Source of the DNA: Clostridia bacterium
GTDB lineage: Bacteria > Bacillota_A > Clostridia > Oscillospirales > Acutalibacteraceae
Length of the DNA: 64,000 bases
Direction: 5' to 3'
Assembly: GCA_017456015.1 (NCBI GenBank)
Contig: JAFTLL010000003.1
Coordinates: 1-64,000, forward strand
The position numbers and the translations under genes were made by a program. Position 1 is the stretch's first letter, and each line of letters begins with the position of its first letter. The notes beneath the pieces are model-generated. The model ran no database searches, was not told the DNA's origin, and was given only the letters and a program-made list of their open reading frames with translations. This document shows, one piece after another, positions 26,966 to 36,866 of this stretch.

Positions 26966-27238
26966 ATGAAACTGATAAATATTGGCTTTGGTAATATGGT
27001 CTCTGCCGCTCGGTTGGTTGCGATTGTTACACCGGAGTCTGCACCGATTAAGCGCATGATTCAGGATGCAAAAGAACAAGGCACATTGATTGACGCAACC
27101 CATGGGCGTAAAACGCGCGCCGTTATTATTACCGATAGCGACCACATTATCCTCACATATCTTCAATCGGAAACGGTTGCCGCAAAAATTACGGAAACCG
27201 ATAGTGAAGATTTAGAAGGGGAGGATGAAAATGCGTAG
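26966..27238 (+). CDS. remA: RemA/DUF370 DNA-binding regulator
   Basis: A 90-residue protein with the RemA signature [17 protein letters not shown] and [18 protein letters not shown]. In Bacillus, RemA is a ring-forming DNA-binding activator of matrix and osmoprotection genes. It lies in the conserved spot between yicC and gmk, with AGGTG 9 nt before its start, and overlaps gmk by 8 nt. Regulation of the pel operon later in the window by RemA is an attractive but unsupported idea. Confidence 0.93.
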   Translation: MKLINIGFGNMVSAARLVAIVTPESAPIKRMIQDAKEQGTLIDATHGRKTRAVIITDSDHIILTYLQSETVAAKITETDSEDLEGEDENA

Positions 27239-27836
27239 AGGGCAACTTTATATTTTCTCCGGCCCCTCCGGCTCAGGCAAGGATACAATTTTAAAAATTG
27301 TTTTGGAACAAACCGAGGATTTAAAACTATCTATATCCTCAATTACGCGCGCTATGCGTGAGGGAGAAGTTGATGGAGAAAAATATCATTTTGTTTCACG
27401 AGCCGAATTTGAACAAATGATGAAAGATGACGCCTTGTTGGAGTACAATCTTTACCTTGACCAATATTACGGAACACCGAAACAACCGGTTGAAGAATAT
27501 CTAAACCAAGGTATAGATGTCATTCTTGAAATCGATGTGAACGGTGCCGAAAAGGTAAAGCGTAAATGCCCGGAGGCAATCAGCATTTTTGTATTGCCGC
27601 CTTCCTTAGAGGTGTTGCGTGCGCGTCTTGCCGGACGCGGAACCGAAACCGAAGAGGTTATTTCCAGAAGAATGCAAATTGCCTTAAATGAAATTGGTCT
27701 TGCAGATCAATACGATTATATTGTTATTAACGACCAATTGGAGAATGCTTGCAAAGAGCTGACCTCCATTATTCTCAGCAAACGCTGTAAAACAGAAAAA
27801 AGAAACCATTTGTTAAAGGAGTTTTCATTATGTTAA
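27231..27836 (+). CDS. gmk: Guanylate kinase
   Basis: A 201-residue enzyme converting GMP to GDP. The P-loop is [11 protein letters not shown], the GMP-binding segment is [18 protein letters not shown] (an unusual M where PRxGE is common), and the lid is [18 protein letters not shown] 27231 rather than 27225 is chosen because GGGGAGG ends at 27224, giving 6-nt spacing. It overlaps remA (8 nt) and rpoZ (7 nt). Confidence 0.95.
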   Translation: MRRGQLYIFSGPSGSGKDTILKIVLEQTEDLKLSISSITRAMREGEVDGEKYHFVSRAEFEQMMKDDALLEYNLYLDQYYGTPKQPVEEYLNQGIDVILEIDVNGAEKVKRKCPEAISIFVLPPSLEVLRARLAGRGTETEEVISRRMQIALNEIGLADQYDYIVINDQLENACKELTSIILSKRCKTEKRNHLLKEFSLC

Positions 27837-28009
27837 ATCCCGCTATCGGAAAATTGATTCATTCGTGTGACAGTCGATACAAACTGGTTTTAGATATCGC
27901 AAAAAAAGCCAGAAAGATTGCCAAAGAGGCAGAAGAACGCAAAGAAATTATTGTTGAAAAAACTGTAACCTTGGCCATGAATGAGATGGCAGAAACGCTT
28001 GAAAAATAA
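27830..28009 (+). CDS. rpoZ: RNA polymerase omega subunit
   Basis: A 59-residue protein starting at ATG 27830 inside the gmk stop region, with AAAGGAG 6-7 nt upstream. The sequence begins [20 protein letters not shown] and continues with IAKKARKI and TVTLAMNEMAETL, which matches omega (the conserved SRY.LV and AKRAR segments). It binds the beta-prime subunit and aids RNA polymerase assembly. Its place directly after gmk is the conserved one. The coaBC gene that usually follows is absent, and priA comes next. Confidence 0.93.
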   Translation: MLNPAIGKLIHSCDSRYKLVLDIAKKARKIAKEAEERKEIIVEKTVTLAMNEMAETLEK

Positions 28010-28036
28010 GGAACCTGAACATAAGGAGTCTGCGGT

Positions 28037-30484
28037 ATGGGAAATTGGATTGTCGGTGTTGCCGTTAATCAAAAAATTTACCACATAGACAAGCTGTATG
28101 ATTATCTTGTGCCGGCGTCTTTTGTTACTGCCGCACAGCCCGGGAAACGGGTTTTGGTGCCGTTCGGTAACAGTAATCGCGCGGTAATGGGTATGATTAT
28201 GCATATGACTCCGTCAGAAAGTGCGACACCGTTGAAAAGCATTCTTTCGGTGGTGGATGAAAATCCGGTTTTAAATGATGAAATGCTGCAAATGGTCTCC
28301 TTTCTGAAAGAACGGACATATTGTACTTTTTATAGCGCGGTACAGCAGCTTTTACCGGCCGGAGCAGGCCATACGGTAACGCAGAAATATTTGCCGGCAG
28401 CAGACATTACCCCGAATACCTTACCGAAGCTTTCATCTGAAATGGTGGCGGTTATGGACTGTCTGTTTTCTGCCGGGACACCACTAAGTGCAGAACGCAT
28501 TGCCGAAAAAACCGGGATTGCAGATTGCGAAATAGTCTTGCAAAAGCTTTGCAAGCGGGAGTTGTTGGTTCGGCAAAGTACAACAAAACAAAACACCGGT
28601 CTTGCCACCGTAAAAATGGTTCGCCTACCGGAACGCAATCTGGAAGTAAAACTGACCAAGAAACAGCAGGCGGTTTTCGATTCGCTTTCTAAAATCGGTT
28701 GCGCCTCCATTAAGGAGCTTTGCTACTTTACCGGTGTTGGTGTTTCGGTTATTACCAATATGGTGAACAAAGGTTACCTCATCGCATATGATATTGCCAA
28801 ATATCGAATGCCATATCATTTTGCCGGTGTGTTGCAGCAGCAAGATATCCAACTGACCGCTGAACAGGAAAAAGCTTATCAACAACTGCTATCGGATTAT
28901 GTGCAACCAAAATCATCGGTTTCTCTTTTGTTTGGAGTCACCGGCAGCGGAAAAACGCAGGTTTTTTTAAAAATGGTTGACCGCTGTCTGACGGATGGTA
29001 AAACAGCGATTGTAATGGTTCCGGAAATTTCGCTTACGCCGCAAACGCTGCACATTTTCAGTCGGCGTTACGGTGATGATATTGCAGTTTTTCACAGCGC
29101 GATGTCCCGCGGACAGCGCCTTGACGAATGGCGCCGTGTAAAAGAAGGCAAAGTACGAATTGTTATCGGTACCCGTTCTGCGGTATTCGCTCCCTTGGAA
29201 AACATCGGTTTGATTGTTATGGATGAGGAACAAGAGGGCAGTTACAAATCGGAAAAGTCACCTCGCTTTCATGCGGCCGATATTGCAAAGTACCGCACGC
29301 GTTATCATAACGCACTTTTGATTCTTTCCTCCGCAACGCCGTCAATAGAAACCTATTCTAAGGCCAAGGCCGGCATTTACCATCTTGCCACGATTTCCAA
29401 TCGATATGGCGGAGCTGTTTTGCCCGAGGTCATTACGGTAGATATGCGCAAAGAACTTTCGGCCGGCAACTCTTCGGTTATCAGCCGTTATCTTGCCGAT
29501 GAATTGCAAACGGTATTGGATGCAAAAAAACAGGCTATACTTTTATTGAATCGGCGTGGGCATAACACTTTTGTTTCTTGTTCGGTTTGTAACCATGTGT
29601 TAACCTGTGATAGTTGCAGCATTTCTCTGACATATCATTCGGCCAACAATCGGTTGGTATGTCATTATTGCGGTAAATCGATTCCTTTTGTACAAAAATG
29701 TCCGAGTTGCGGTAATGAACATGTTCGTTATGCAGGGCAGGGTACTCAAAAGGCAGAAATAGAGCTTCGGGCGATGTATCCAAGTGCTCGGATTTTGCGC
29801 ATGGATGCGGACAGTACAATGACACGCTCTGCCTTTGAAGAAAAGATTCGTGCATTTTCCGAAAAGGAATATGACATTATGATTGGTACGCAGATGGTTG
29901 CCAAGGGATTGGATTTTCCTGATGTAACCCTTGTCGGCGTTTTGAATTCCGACCAGTCGCTTTACAGCGATGATTTCCGAAGCTTTGAAAAAACCTTTTC
30001 GCTGCTTACGCAGGTGGTTGGCCGTTCAGGACGAGGCAATGCAAAAGGCAAGGCAATTATTCAAACCAATGACCCGGACAATGAAATCATTCGGTTTGCG
30101 GCAAATCAAGACTATGCAGGTTTTTATGAAAATGAAATTTTAACGCGGCGCTTGATGGTTTATCCGCCTTTTTGCGATTTGACGGTCGCCTATGTTCTTT
30201 CAGACGATTGCCGGCTTGCGGAAGAGGGTGCCTCCTTTGTCGCCGAATATATAAAAGAAAAAATCGGTGCCGAATTTGCCGATGTAAAAATGATTGCACT
30301 GGGGCCTATTTTGTGCAGTGTCCCAAGAATCAATAACAAATACCGGTACCGCGTAATATTTAAACACAAAATCAATGCCTCCGCGCAACGGTTGTTTTCT
30401 GCACTTATGCTTGCTTTTGCAGAGCAGTCAAAGTATAAAAACGCAACCCTTGTTCTGGATGCCAATCCGGAGTCAATCATTTAG
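28037..30484 (+). CDS. priA: Primosomal replication-restart helicase PriA
   Basis: An 815-residue superfamily 2 helicase. The N-terminal 3'-DNA-binding domain (residues 1-100) precedes a winged-helix region, then the helicase core with Walker A FGVTGSGKTQV, DEEQ box VMDEEQEGSYKSE, SATPS, and GTQMVAKGLDF. Zinc-binding cysteines are visible as CSVCNHVLTCDSCSISL and CHYCGKS...CPSCG. It reloads DnaB at stalled forks. DEEQ replaces DEEH, as in other Clostridia. AAGGAG lies 11 nt before the ATG. Confidence 0.96.
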   Translation: MGNWIVGVAVNQKIYHIDKLYDYLVPASFVTAAQPGKRVLVPFGNSNRAVMGMIMHMTPSESATPLKSILSVVDENPVLNDEMLQMVSFLKERTYCTFYSAVQQLLPAGAGHTVTQKYLPAADITPNTLPKLSSEMVAVMDCLFSAGTPLSAERIAEKTGIADCEIVLQKLCKRELLVRQSTTKQNTGLATVKMVRLPERNLEVKLTKKQQAVFDSLSKIGCASIKELCYFTGVGVSVITNMVNKGYLIAYDIAKYRMPYHFAGVLQQQDIQLTAEQEKAYQQLLSDYVQPKSSVSLLFGVTGSGKTQVFLKMVDRCLTDGKTAIVMVPEISLTPQTLHIFSRRYGDDIAVFHSAMSRGQRLDEWRRVKEGKVRIVIGTRSAVFAPLENIGLIVMDEEQEGSYKSEKSPRFHAADIAKYRTRYHNALLILSSATPSIETYSKAKAGIYHLATISNRYGGAVLPEVITVDMRKELSAGNSSVISRYLADELQTVLDAKKQAILLLNRRGHNTFVSCSVCNHVLTCDSCSISLTYHSANNRLVCHYCGKSIPFVQKCPSCGNEHVRYAGQGTQKAEIELRAMYPSARILRMDADSTMTRSAFEEKIRAFSEKEYDIMIGTQMVAKGLDFPDVTLVGVLNSDQSLYSDDFRSFEKTFSLLTQVVGRSGRGNAKGKAIIQTNDPDNEIIRFAANQDYAGFYENEILTRRLMVYPPFCDLTVAYVLSDDCRLAEEGASFVAEYIKEKIGAEFADVKMIALGPILCSVPRINNKYRYRVIFKHKINASAQRLFSALMLAFAEQSKYKNATLVLDANPESII

Positions 30485-30501
30485 AATGGAGATAAATATT
30501 T

Positions 30502-30957
30502 ATGGCAATGCGTAATATTGTACATGAGGGCGATGACCTGTTACGAAAAAAATGCCGTACGGTCGAAGTCTTTGATGAAAAATTAGCTGTTTTGATAGAC
30601 GATATGCTGGAAACCATGTATGCTGCCGATGGAGTAGGACTGGCCGCACCGCAGGTCGGCATTTTAAAGCGGGTTTGCGTTATCGACATCGGCGAAGGCC
30701 CGATTGAGCTGGTTAATCCGGTCATTACCGTAGAAGAAGGCCAGCAGATTTCTCCCGAGGCCTGCCTTTCCTGTCCTGGTCGGTGCGGAACGACCAAACG
30801 GCCGAATTATGTTCAGGTCAAAGCGCAAGACCGTCACGGAAATCCGGTTACCTACGAGGGAACCGAACTCCTTGCCAAGGCATTTTGCCATGAGATTGAC
30901 CATTTGGACGGCATACTGTTTATTGATATTATGCTGGATGAATTGGAGGAAGAATAA
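30502..30957 (+). CDS. def: Peptide deformylase
   Basis: A 151-residue metalloenzyme removing the N-formyl group from nascent proteins. Motif 1 is [10 protein letters not shown], motif 2 is EACLSCPG (Cys ligand; the usual EGCLS has Ala for Gly), and motif 3 is CHEIDHLDG (two His ligands and the catalytic Glu). It is 17 nt after priA and 5 nt before fmt, whose product adds the formyl group it removes. Confidence 0.95.
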   Translation: MAMRNIVHEGDDLLRKKCRTVEVFDEKLAVLIDDMLETMYAADGVGLAAPQVGILKRVCVIDIGEGPIELVNPVITVEEGQQISPEACLSCPGRCGTTKRPNYVQVKAQDRHGNPVTYEGTELLAKAFCHEIDHLDGILFIDIMLDELEEE

Positions 30958-30962
30958 TCGGT

Positions 30963-31913
30963 ATGCGCATTGTTTTTATGGGAACACCGGATTTTTCCGT
31001 GCCCTGCCTTCATGCTTTACAGGCTGCCGGTCATACCGTATCGGCTGTTTTTACGCAGCCGGATAAGGCGTTTGGCCGCAAACAGCTGTTGGTAGCTCCG
31101 CCTGTAAAGCAGGCCGCCGTAGCACTTGGTTTGCCGGTGTATCAGCCGACAACGCTGCGTGATGGAACTGCCCTTGAAATTGTTCGCGCCAACCAACCCG
31201 ACTTGATTGTTGTTGTGGCCTACGGGAAAATATTGCCACCGGAGCTTTTGAAGTCTGCTCCGTATGGCTGTATCAATGTTCATGCCTCGCTTTTGCCGAA
31301 ATTTCGCGGCGCATCTCCCATTCAGTCGGCTATTCTCGCAGGTGACTCAGAAACAGGCGTCACCACGATGCAAATGGACGAAGGCCTGGATACAGGCGAT
31401 ATTCTTTTACAATCCACCGTAAAAATTGAAAAAAGTGATACGGCGGAATCACTCTTTGAAAAACTAAGCAAATCCGGTGCACAACTCCTGGTTGAAACAC
31501 TGGAACTGCTTGTCGAAAATACGATTGTTCCTCGTAAGCAGGAGGAGAAGAATGCAACCTATTGCACAATTCTGACTCGCGAAAGCGGAAAAATTGATGC
31601 TCGAAAGCCGGCGCTTACCATTGTAAACCAAGTGCGTGGATTGTACCCATGGCCGGCAGCATACTTTGAAATGCAACAGAAAAAGTATAAAGTGCTTTCG
31701 GCTGAATTGGCAGAAAAAACCGAAGCTACCCCTGGCACATTGCTTATCGGCAAGGAAACCGTTTGCATCGCCTGCGGTAACGGATATTCCGTTTCAATTA
31801 TAGAAATTCAGCCTGAGGGCAAGAAAAGAATGCCGATAAAGGCGTTTATAAACGGTTTGAAACAAACGGAGGGATTAAAGCTTGACGCAGAACCCGAGGC
31901 AACTGGCTGTTGA
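30963..31913 (+). CDS. fmt: Methionyl-tRNA formyltransferase
   Basis: A 316-residue enzyme. The N-terminal formyltransferase domain shows VFMGTPDFSVPCLHAL and INVHASLLPKFRGASPI (catalytic Asn/His region), with the C-terminal tRNA-binding domain from about residue 205 (NQVRGLYPWPAAYF). It formylates initiator Met-tRNA. It overlaps rsmB by 32 nt. Confidence 0.96.
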   Translation: MRIVFMGTPDFSVPCLHALQAAGHTVSAVFTQPDKAFGRKQLLVAPPVKQAAVALGLPVYQPTTLRDGTALEIVRANQPDLIVVVAYGKILPPELLKSAPYGCINVHASLLPKFRGASPIQSAILAGDSETGVTTMQMDEGLDTGDILLQSTVKIEKSDTAESLFEKLSKSGAQLLVETLELLVENTIVPRKQEEKNATYCTILTRESGKIDARKPALTIVNQVRGLYPWPAAYFEMQQKKYKVLSAELAEKTEATPGTLLIGKETVCIACGNGYSVSIIEIQPEGKKRMPIKAFINGLKQTEGLKLDAEPEATGC

Positions 31914-33132
31914 GGCACTTATTATTGCAGAGCAGGGCGGATACAGCAATCTGGTTTTAGACCGCTTGCTGAAATCCAATCCGCTTTCAGCGGCTAACGA
32001 GGCTTTTTTTACAGCAATTTTTTATGGTACAATTGAGCGCAAACGCACATTGGAAACCATTCTTGGCCGCTATGTCAAATTACCGATACAAAAAATGAAA
32101 CCGGAAATTCGTTCCGTTCTTCTTATGTCGCTGTATCAAATTTTATTTGCGGATAAGGTGCCGGATTCCGCAGCTGTAAATGAAGGCGTCCAACTTGCAA
32201 AGATAGGAAAATACCGGCAGTTAGGCGGATTTGTCAATGCGGTTTTGCGTGCCGTTGTGCGTGATAAAAGCCATTTGATATCCGAATTACAGACAACCCA
32301 AAACCTTGCATTTAAATTTTCCTGCGCACCTTCGTTCGTTAGAGAACTGGTTGAACAATACGGCCGGACACAGGCGGAGGCTTTTTTATCCTCGTCACTA
32401 AATTCACCACCCGTATATATAAGAAAAAACACGATAATAGAACAACCCTTATCATCAACGCTCAACTGTGAGCCTACTGAACTTGCCGATTGCTATATTC
32501 TATCAGATGCTAAGCAAGCGTTGCGTAGCGACGATTTTAAAAACGGATTATTTCATGTAGAGGATAAAGCCTGCCAGTTGGCATGCAAAATGCTGGAACT
32601 GCAACCCGGAGAGCGCGTTTTGGATGCTTGCGCTGCACCCGGCGGGAAAACCTTTACCATGGCACAGTATCTGAAAAACACAGGGGAAATCCTTGCCTGC
32701 GACCTCCATCCCAATCGGGTGCGCTTGATTGAGCAGGGCGCGCAACGTTTGCATATTACCAACATTCGCGCCATAGAAAATGATGCGCGTCACTATGCTC
32801 CGCAGATGGGGGAGTTTGATAAAATTCTATGTGATGTTCCGTGTTCGGGTTATGGTGTTATTCGCCGAAAACCCGAAATCAAACAAAAGGAAACCGAGGA
32901 TTTCATTTCTCTTCCGGAAATACAGTATCAAATTTTGCAAACCTCGTCGCGCTATTTAAAAAAAGGCGGACTTTTGCTGTATTCTACCTGTACAGTTCGC
33001 TTTGCGGAGAATGACTTTGTTGTTCATCGCTTTTTGAAGGAAAATAAAGATTACAAAATGGTTACAGGTCGGCAACTGATGCCGCATACTGACGAAACAG
33101 ACGGTTTTTTCTACTGTCTTTTAACGAGGTGA
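31882..33132 (+). CDS. rsmB: 16S rRNA (cytosine-967-C5)-methyltransferase RsmB
   Basis: A 416-residue enzyme with an N-terminal NusB-like domain (residues 1-130) and a C-terminal m5C methyltransferase. SAM motif I is LDACAAPGGKTF; catalytic cysteines lie in CDVPCSGYGVIRRKPEIK and STCTV. TTG 31882 is preceded by GGAGGG at 8 nt, inside fmt. The fmt-rsmB-rlmN order is conserved in Firmicutes. Confidence 0.95.
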   Translation: MTQNPRQLAVEALIIAEQGGYSNLVLDRLLKSNPLSAANEAFFTAIFYGTIERKRTLETILGRYVKLPIQKMKPEIRSVLLMSLYQILFADKVPDSAAVNEGVQLAKIGKYRQLGGFVNAVLRAVVRDKSHLISELQTTQNLAFKFSCAPSFVRELVEQYGRTQAEAFLSSSLNSPPVYIRKNTIIEQPLSSTLNCEPTELADCYILSDAKQALRSDDFKNGLFHVEDKACQLACKMLELQPGERVLDACAAPGGKTFTMAQYLKNTGEILACDLHPNRVRLIEQGAQRLHITNIRAIENDARHYAPQMGEFDKILCDVPCSGYGVIRRKPEIKQKETEDFISLPEIQYQILQTSSRYLKKGGLLLYSTCTVRFAENDFVVHRFLKENKDYKMVTGRQLMPHTDETDGFFYCLLTR

Positions 33133-33136
33133 GTGC

Positions 33137-34165
33137 TTGGGCAAGACAGATATTCGTTCCATGTATATATGTGAAATTGCGGATTGGCTGGCCGTAGGCG
33201 GCTTCCCGAAATTTCATGCCAAGCAAATTTTTTCTTGGTTGCATCAAAAGTTCGTGCAATCTTTTGAAGAAATGACCGATTTGCCAAAAAAACTGCGTGC
33301 AGAACTGGAAAAAAGTTTCTATATTGTAACTATTAAAACAAAGAAAAAACTTGCATCTGCTATTGATGATACGATAAAATACTTGTATGAATTGCCTGAT
33401 GGTGAGCTCGTAGAATCGGTTTTAATGAAATACCACCATGGTTATACGGTTTGTGTTTCTACGCAAATCGGTTGCAAAATGGGTTGTACCTTCTGTGCCT
33501 CCTGCAAAAACGGTTTTGTACGCAATCTGTTCGCCTCGGAAATTCTGGCGCAGGTTGTGGCAGCCGAACAGGACGCAGGGGTGCGTGTTTCCAATGTTGT
33601 CATGATGGGAATGGGCGAGCCGTTGGATAATTTTGAAGCTTCACTACGTTTTATACGCCTTGTTACTGCACCGGAGGGTATGAATATCGGCTGTCGGCAC
33701 ATTTCTCTATCTACTTCGGGTGTTGTGCCAAATATATATAAATTGGCAGATTTGCAGTTGCCGGTTACGCTTTCGGTTTCGCTTCACGCTTCCGACGATA
33801 CAACACGCAGTCGCATTATGCCGGTAAACCAGAAGTGGAATATTGCCGAATTACTGAAAGCATGCCGCTATTTTTTAGAACACAACGGCCGCCGGATTTC
33901 TTTTGAATATGCCTTAATTCACGGCGAAAATGATACGGTTCGTGATGCAGATGATTTGGCGGCACTTTTAAAGGGCATGCTCTGTCATGTCAATCTCATT
34001 CCCGTAAACAATGTGCATGAAAACCAATATATTGCGCCGAACAAAAAAAGTATTTTGCAATTTCAAAAGCGCTTAGAAACACGGGGCATTACAGCAACCG
34101 TTCGCCGCACTTTGGGTTCAGATGTCAATGCTTCTTGCGGCCAGCTTAGAAATCAAAATTTGTAG
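33137..34165 (+). CDS. rlmN: 23S rRNA/tRNA adenine-2-C2 methyltransferase RlmN
   Basis: A 342-residue radical-SAM methyltransferase acting on A2503 of 23S rRNA and A37 of some tRNAs. The cluster motif Cys-X3-Cys-X2-Cys is MGCTFCASCKNG near residue 120, followed by VMMGMGEPLDN. The catalytic C-terminal Cys is in VNASCGQLR. Start is TTG 33137 after GAGGTGAG. It lies 4 nt from rsmB. Confidence 0.95.
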   Translation: MGKTDIRSMYICEIADWLAVGGFPKFHAKQIFSWLHQKFVQSFEEMTDLPKKLRAELEKSFYIVTIKTKKKLASAIDDTIKYLYELPDGELVESVLMKYHHGYTVCVSTQIGCKMGCTFCASCKNGFVRNLFASEILAQVVAAEQDAGVRVSNVVMMGMGEPLDNFEASLRFIRLVTAPEGMNIGCRHISLSTSGVVPNIYKLADLQLPVTLSVSLHASDDTTRSRIMPVNQKWNIAELLKACRYFLEHNGRRISFEYALIHGENDTVRDADDLAALLKGMLCHVNLIPVNNVHENQYIAPNKKSILQFQKRLETRGITATVRRTLGSDVNASCGQLRNQNL

Positions 34166-34192
34166 TATTAGTTTTTGTCAGGGAGGTGTGTT

Positions 34193-34951
34193 ATGAAAAT
34201 TTACAGTCGTACAGATAAAGGCCGTGTCCGGGAAAGTAATCAAGATTCCTTTGCCGCGCTACATTTAAGCGATACGGCAGCTTTTGCTGTTGTTTGTGAC
34301 GGTATGGGCGGTGCCAATGGCGGTAATATCGCCAGTGCGATTGCCGTAAAAACTTTATCAGAAAGTTTTCAGCGAAATTTTCGTAATCATATGACCGACA
34401 ATTCTATTCGCATGATGATGGAATCGGCAATTGTAACGGCCAACAGCTCGGTACTTGCTGCCGCCGCTAAAAATTCCGATTATAAGGGTATGGGAACCAC
34501 GGTGGTTGCGGCTTTTATTGACAACGGTCAAATTACACTTGCACACTTGGGAGACAGTCGAGCATATTTGTTCACACAAAATCAGCTGACACTTTTGACC
34601 CATGACCACTCTGTAATTCAATCTATGATTGATACCGGACAGATTTCCGAAAGCGAAGCGCGCTATCATCCGAAAAAAAATGTGATTACGCGAGCACTCG
34701 GTGTACACAAAGACATTGATATTGAATTTACAACGGTTCCTTTTTCGGAAGGTGACATGCTCCTACTTTGCACGGACGGATTAACCAATTATCTGGAAAA
34801 AGACCGAATGGAATTTCTTTTTGCAAACACAAAACCGGAGTCGCTTACGGATGCGCTTGTGCATGGCGCAAACGCCAGTGGCGGCGGAGATAATATTACC
34901 GTGGTGCTTTTAAGTAACGAATCTATGGTAGGTGAATCAATTTATGGATAA
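34193..34951 (+). CDS. prpC: PP2C-type serine/threonine phosphatase
   Basis: A 252-residue PPM phosphatase. Metal-binding motifs are VRESNQDSF, VVCDGMGGANGG, LAHLGDSRAYLF, LLLCTDGLTNYL and GGGDNITVVLL. It reverses phosphorylation by the adjacent kinase. The in-frame TTG at 34175 precedes the ribosome site GGGAGG (34181-34186), so ATG 34193 is the start. It overlaps prkC by 8 nt. Confidence 0.95.
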   Translation: MKIYSRTDKGRVRESNQDSFAALHLSDTAAFAVVCDGMGGANGGNIASAIAVKTLSESFQRNFRNHMTDNSIRMMMESAIVTANSSVLAAAAKNSDYKGMGTTVVAAFIDNGQITLAHLGDSRAYLFTQNQLTLLTHDHSVIQSMIDTGQISESEARYHPKKNVITRALGVHKDIDIEFTTVPFSEGDMLLLCTDGLTNYLEKDRMEFLFANTKPESLTDALVHGANASGGGDNITVVLLSNESMVGESIYG

Positions 34952-36863
34952 ATTTCTTGGAAAACGCCTGGACGGCAGATATGAACTCAAAGAGATTATT
35001 GGCGTAGGCGGTATGGCAGTTGTTTATAAAGCGTATGACAATATTGAGGACCGAATTGTTGCGGTCAAGATACTCAAAGAGGAATTTTCCTCCAATGAGG
35101 AATTTTTGCGCCGTTTTAAAAACGAGTCAAAGGCCATCGCAGTTTTGTCACACCCTAATATTGTAAAAGTCTTTGATGTCAGCTTTGGTGATTTGATTCA
35201 ATATATTGTAATGGAATATATTGACGGCATTACGCTCAAAGAGTTCATTGAACAACAAAGAGCATTGCGTTGGAAGGATGCGGTGCATTTTACCATTCAA
35301 ATATTGCGCGCTTTACAGCATGCACATGACAAAGGCATCGTTCACCGTGACGTTAAACCGCAGAATATTATGCTTCTGCCGGATGGAAAAATCAAGGTCA
35401 CCGATTTCGGTATAGCTCGATTCGCACGCAGTGAGCATCAAACCGTGACCGATAAAACCATCGGGTCGGTTCATTATATCAGCCCCGAACAAGCGCGCGG
35501 CGATGTAACCGATGAAAAAAGCGACTTGTATTCTATCGGCATTATGCTTTATGAAATGCTGACGGGTGAATTGCCCTTCGAGGCGGAAAACGCGGTTTCT
35601 GTTGCAATTATGCAACTGCAAAATGAACCGAAGGGATTGCGGGAAATCAATTCGGAAATTCCGTTGGGATTAGAACAAATTACAATGAAAGCTATGCAAA
35701 AAGACAGCCTTAAACGCTATCAGACAGCGGCAGAAATGCTTTGTGATTTGGAGGAGTTCCGCCGTGACCCCGAGATGCTGTTTGAGCACAACTATTTTAT
35801 GGAGGAAGAATCCATCAGGCTGGCAGACCAGGATGAGAATGATGACGAAGAAGCACCGCAAAAACCACCGGTGATTCCGATTTTGGCCGGTGTTGCTTCG
35901 GCCTTGGTGCTTGTTCTGGCCATTTTGGCGGTTCTGTTTTTGCCGAAATTGTTCAGCGGCTCTTCCAGTAGTTTTGCCTGCCCGAACCTTGTTGGCAAGA
36001 AATATGATGATTTAACAACAAGCGAGGAATACCAAGGGCTAAACATTAAGGTGGATCAAATTCATAGCAGTGAAGTGGAAGCCGGATATATTATGGACCA
36101 AGACCCCAAGGCCGGCCGCAATATTAAACCGTCGCAAACCATTACAATCACCGTCAGCTTGGGTGCAAAACAGGTTACGGTCCCCGACGTTTATGAAATT
36201 CCGGAGGCCGAGGCCGTTTCCACTTTGAAAGCCAATAATTTTAAGGTTGACAAAACAATTGAAATTACCGATGAATTTATCGCAAAGGGCAGTGTTGTAA
36301 AAACCGAGCCGGCACGCAATACGAATGTCCCCGAGGGTACGGCCATTATCTTATATATCAGCAGCGGTGCTGAGGTGAAAATGGGTAAGATTCCGAGTCT
36401 TACTGGTTTGTCGGTGGATGTGGCCAAGCGCGATATTGAGCAAAATGGTTTCAAGGTCGGTGAAGTAAATGAGGTGAACAGCACCTTACCAAAGGGAATC
36501 GTTATCGCGCAGCGTCCTGACATTTCAACATCGACAGCTCCTCGCGGCTCGGCAATTGATATTGATGTCAGCAACGGTGTCGCACCGGAATATACCTGTA
36601 ATGTATCTGTTCAGTTTATTGACGCTTTAAGCGAAGAAAGCGGCAAACTGGAAATTCGTTTTTCCAATGGCGATATTGTAAAGGAAGAGAATATCAATTA
36701 TAAAGGCTCTTATGATTTTAAATATAGAACAACCTACGAAAAAACTTTGACGGCCGAAGTCTATCTTTATATCGGAAACAGCGAGATGCATTATCAAACC
36801 CTTTCGGTAGATGCAAAGAACAATAAGGTTTCGGTTACCAAAACCCATTACGCAGGGGAGTAG
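34944..36863 (+). CDS. prkC: Serine/threonine protein kinase with PASTA repeats
   Basis: A 639-residue membrane kinase. The kinase domain (residues 1-270) has GVGGMAVVYKA, Lys in VAVKIL, HRDVKPQNIM and DFG. A single transmembrane helix lies at about residues 310-335 (ILAGVASALVLVLAILAVLF). Outside are three PASTA repeats (about 345-560) that in homologues bind muropeptides and lipid II, plus a C-terminal beta domain. In Bacillus PrkC mediates spore germination by muropeptides. ATG 34944 has AGGTG 9 nt upstream and overlaps the prpC stop. Confidence 0.95.
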   Translation: MDKFLGKRLDGRYELKEIIGVGGMAVVYKAYDNIEDRIVAVKILKEEFSSNEEFLRRFKNESKAIAVLSHPNIVKVFDVSFGDLIQYIVMEYIDGITLKEFIEQQRALRWKDAVHFTIQILRALQHAHDKGIVHRDVKPQNIMLLPDGKIKVTDFGIARFARSEHQTVTDKTIGSVHYISPEQARGDVTDEKSDLYSIGIMLYEMLTGELPFEAENAVSVAIMQLQNEPKGLREINSEIPLGLEQITMKAMQKDSLKRYQTAAEMLCDLEEFRRDPEMLFEHNYFMEEESIRLADQDENDDEEAPQKPPVIPILAGVASALVLVLAILAVLFLPKLFSGSSSSFACPNLVGKKYDDLTTSEEYQGLNIKVDQIHSSEVEAGYIMDQDPKAGRNIKPSQTITITVSLGAKQVTVPDVYEIPEAEAVSTLKANNFKVDKTIEITDEFIAKGSVVKTEPARNTNVPEGTAIILYISSGAEVKMGKIPSLTGLSVDVAKRDIEQNGFKVGEVNEVNSTLPKGIVIAQRPDISTSTAPRGSAIDIDVSNGVAPEYTCNVSVQFIDALSEESGKLEIRFSNGDIVKEENINYKGSYDFKYRTTYEKTLTAEVYLYIGNSEMHYQTLSVDAKNNKVSVTKTHYAGE

Positions 36864-36866
36864 GTC

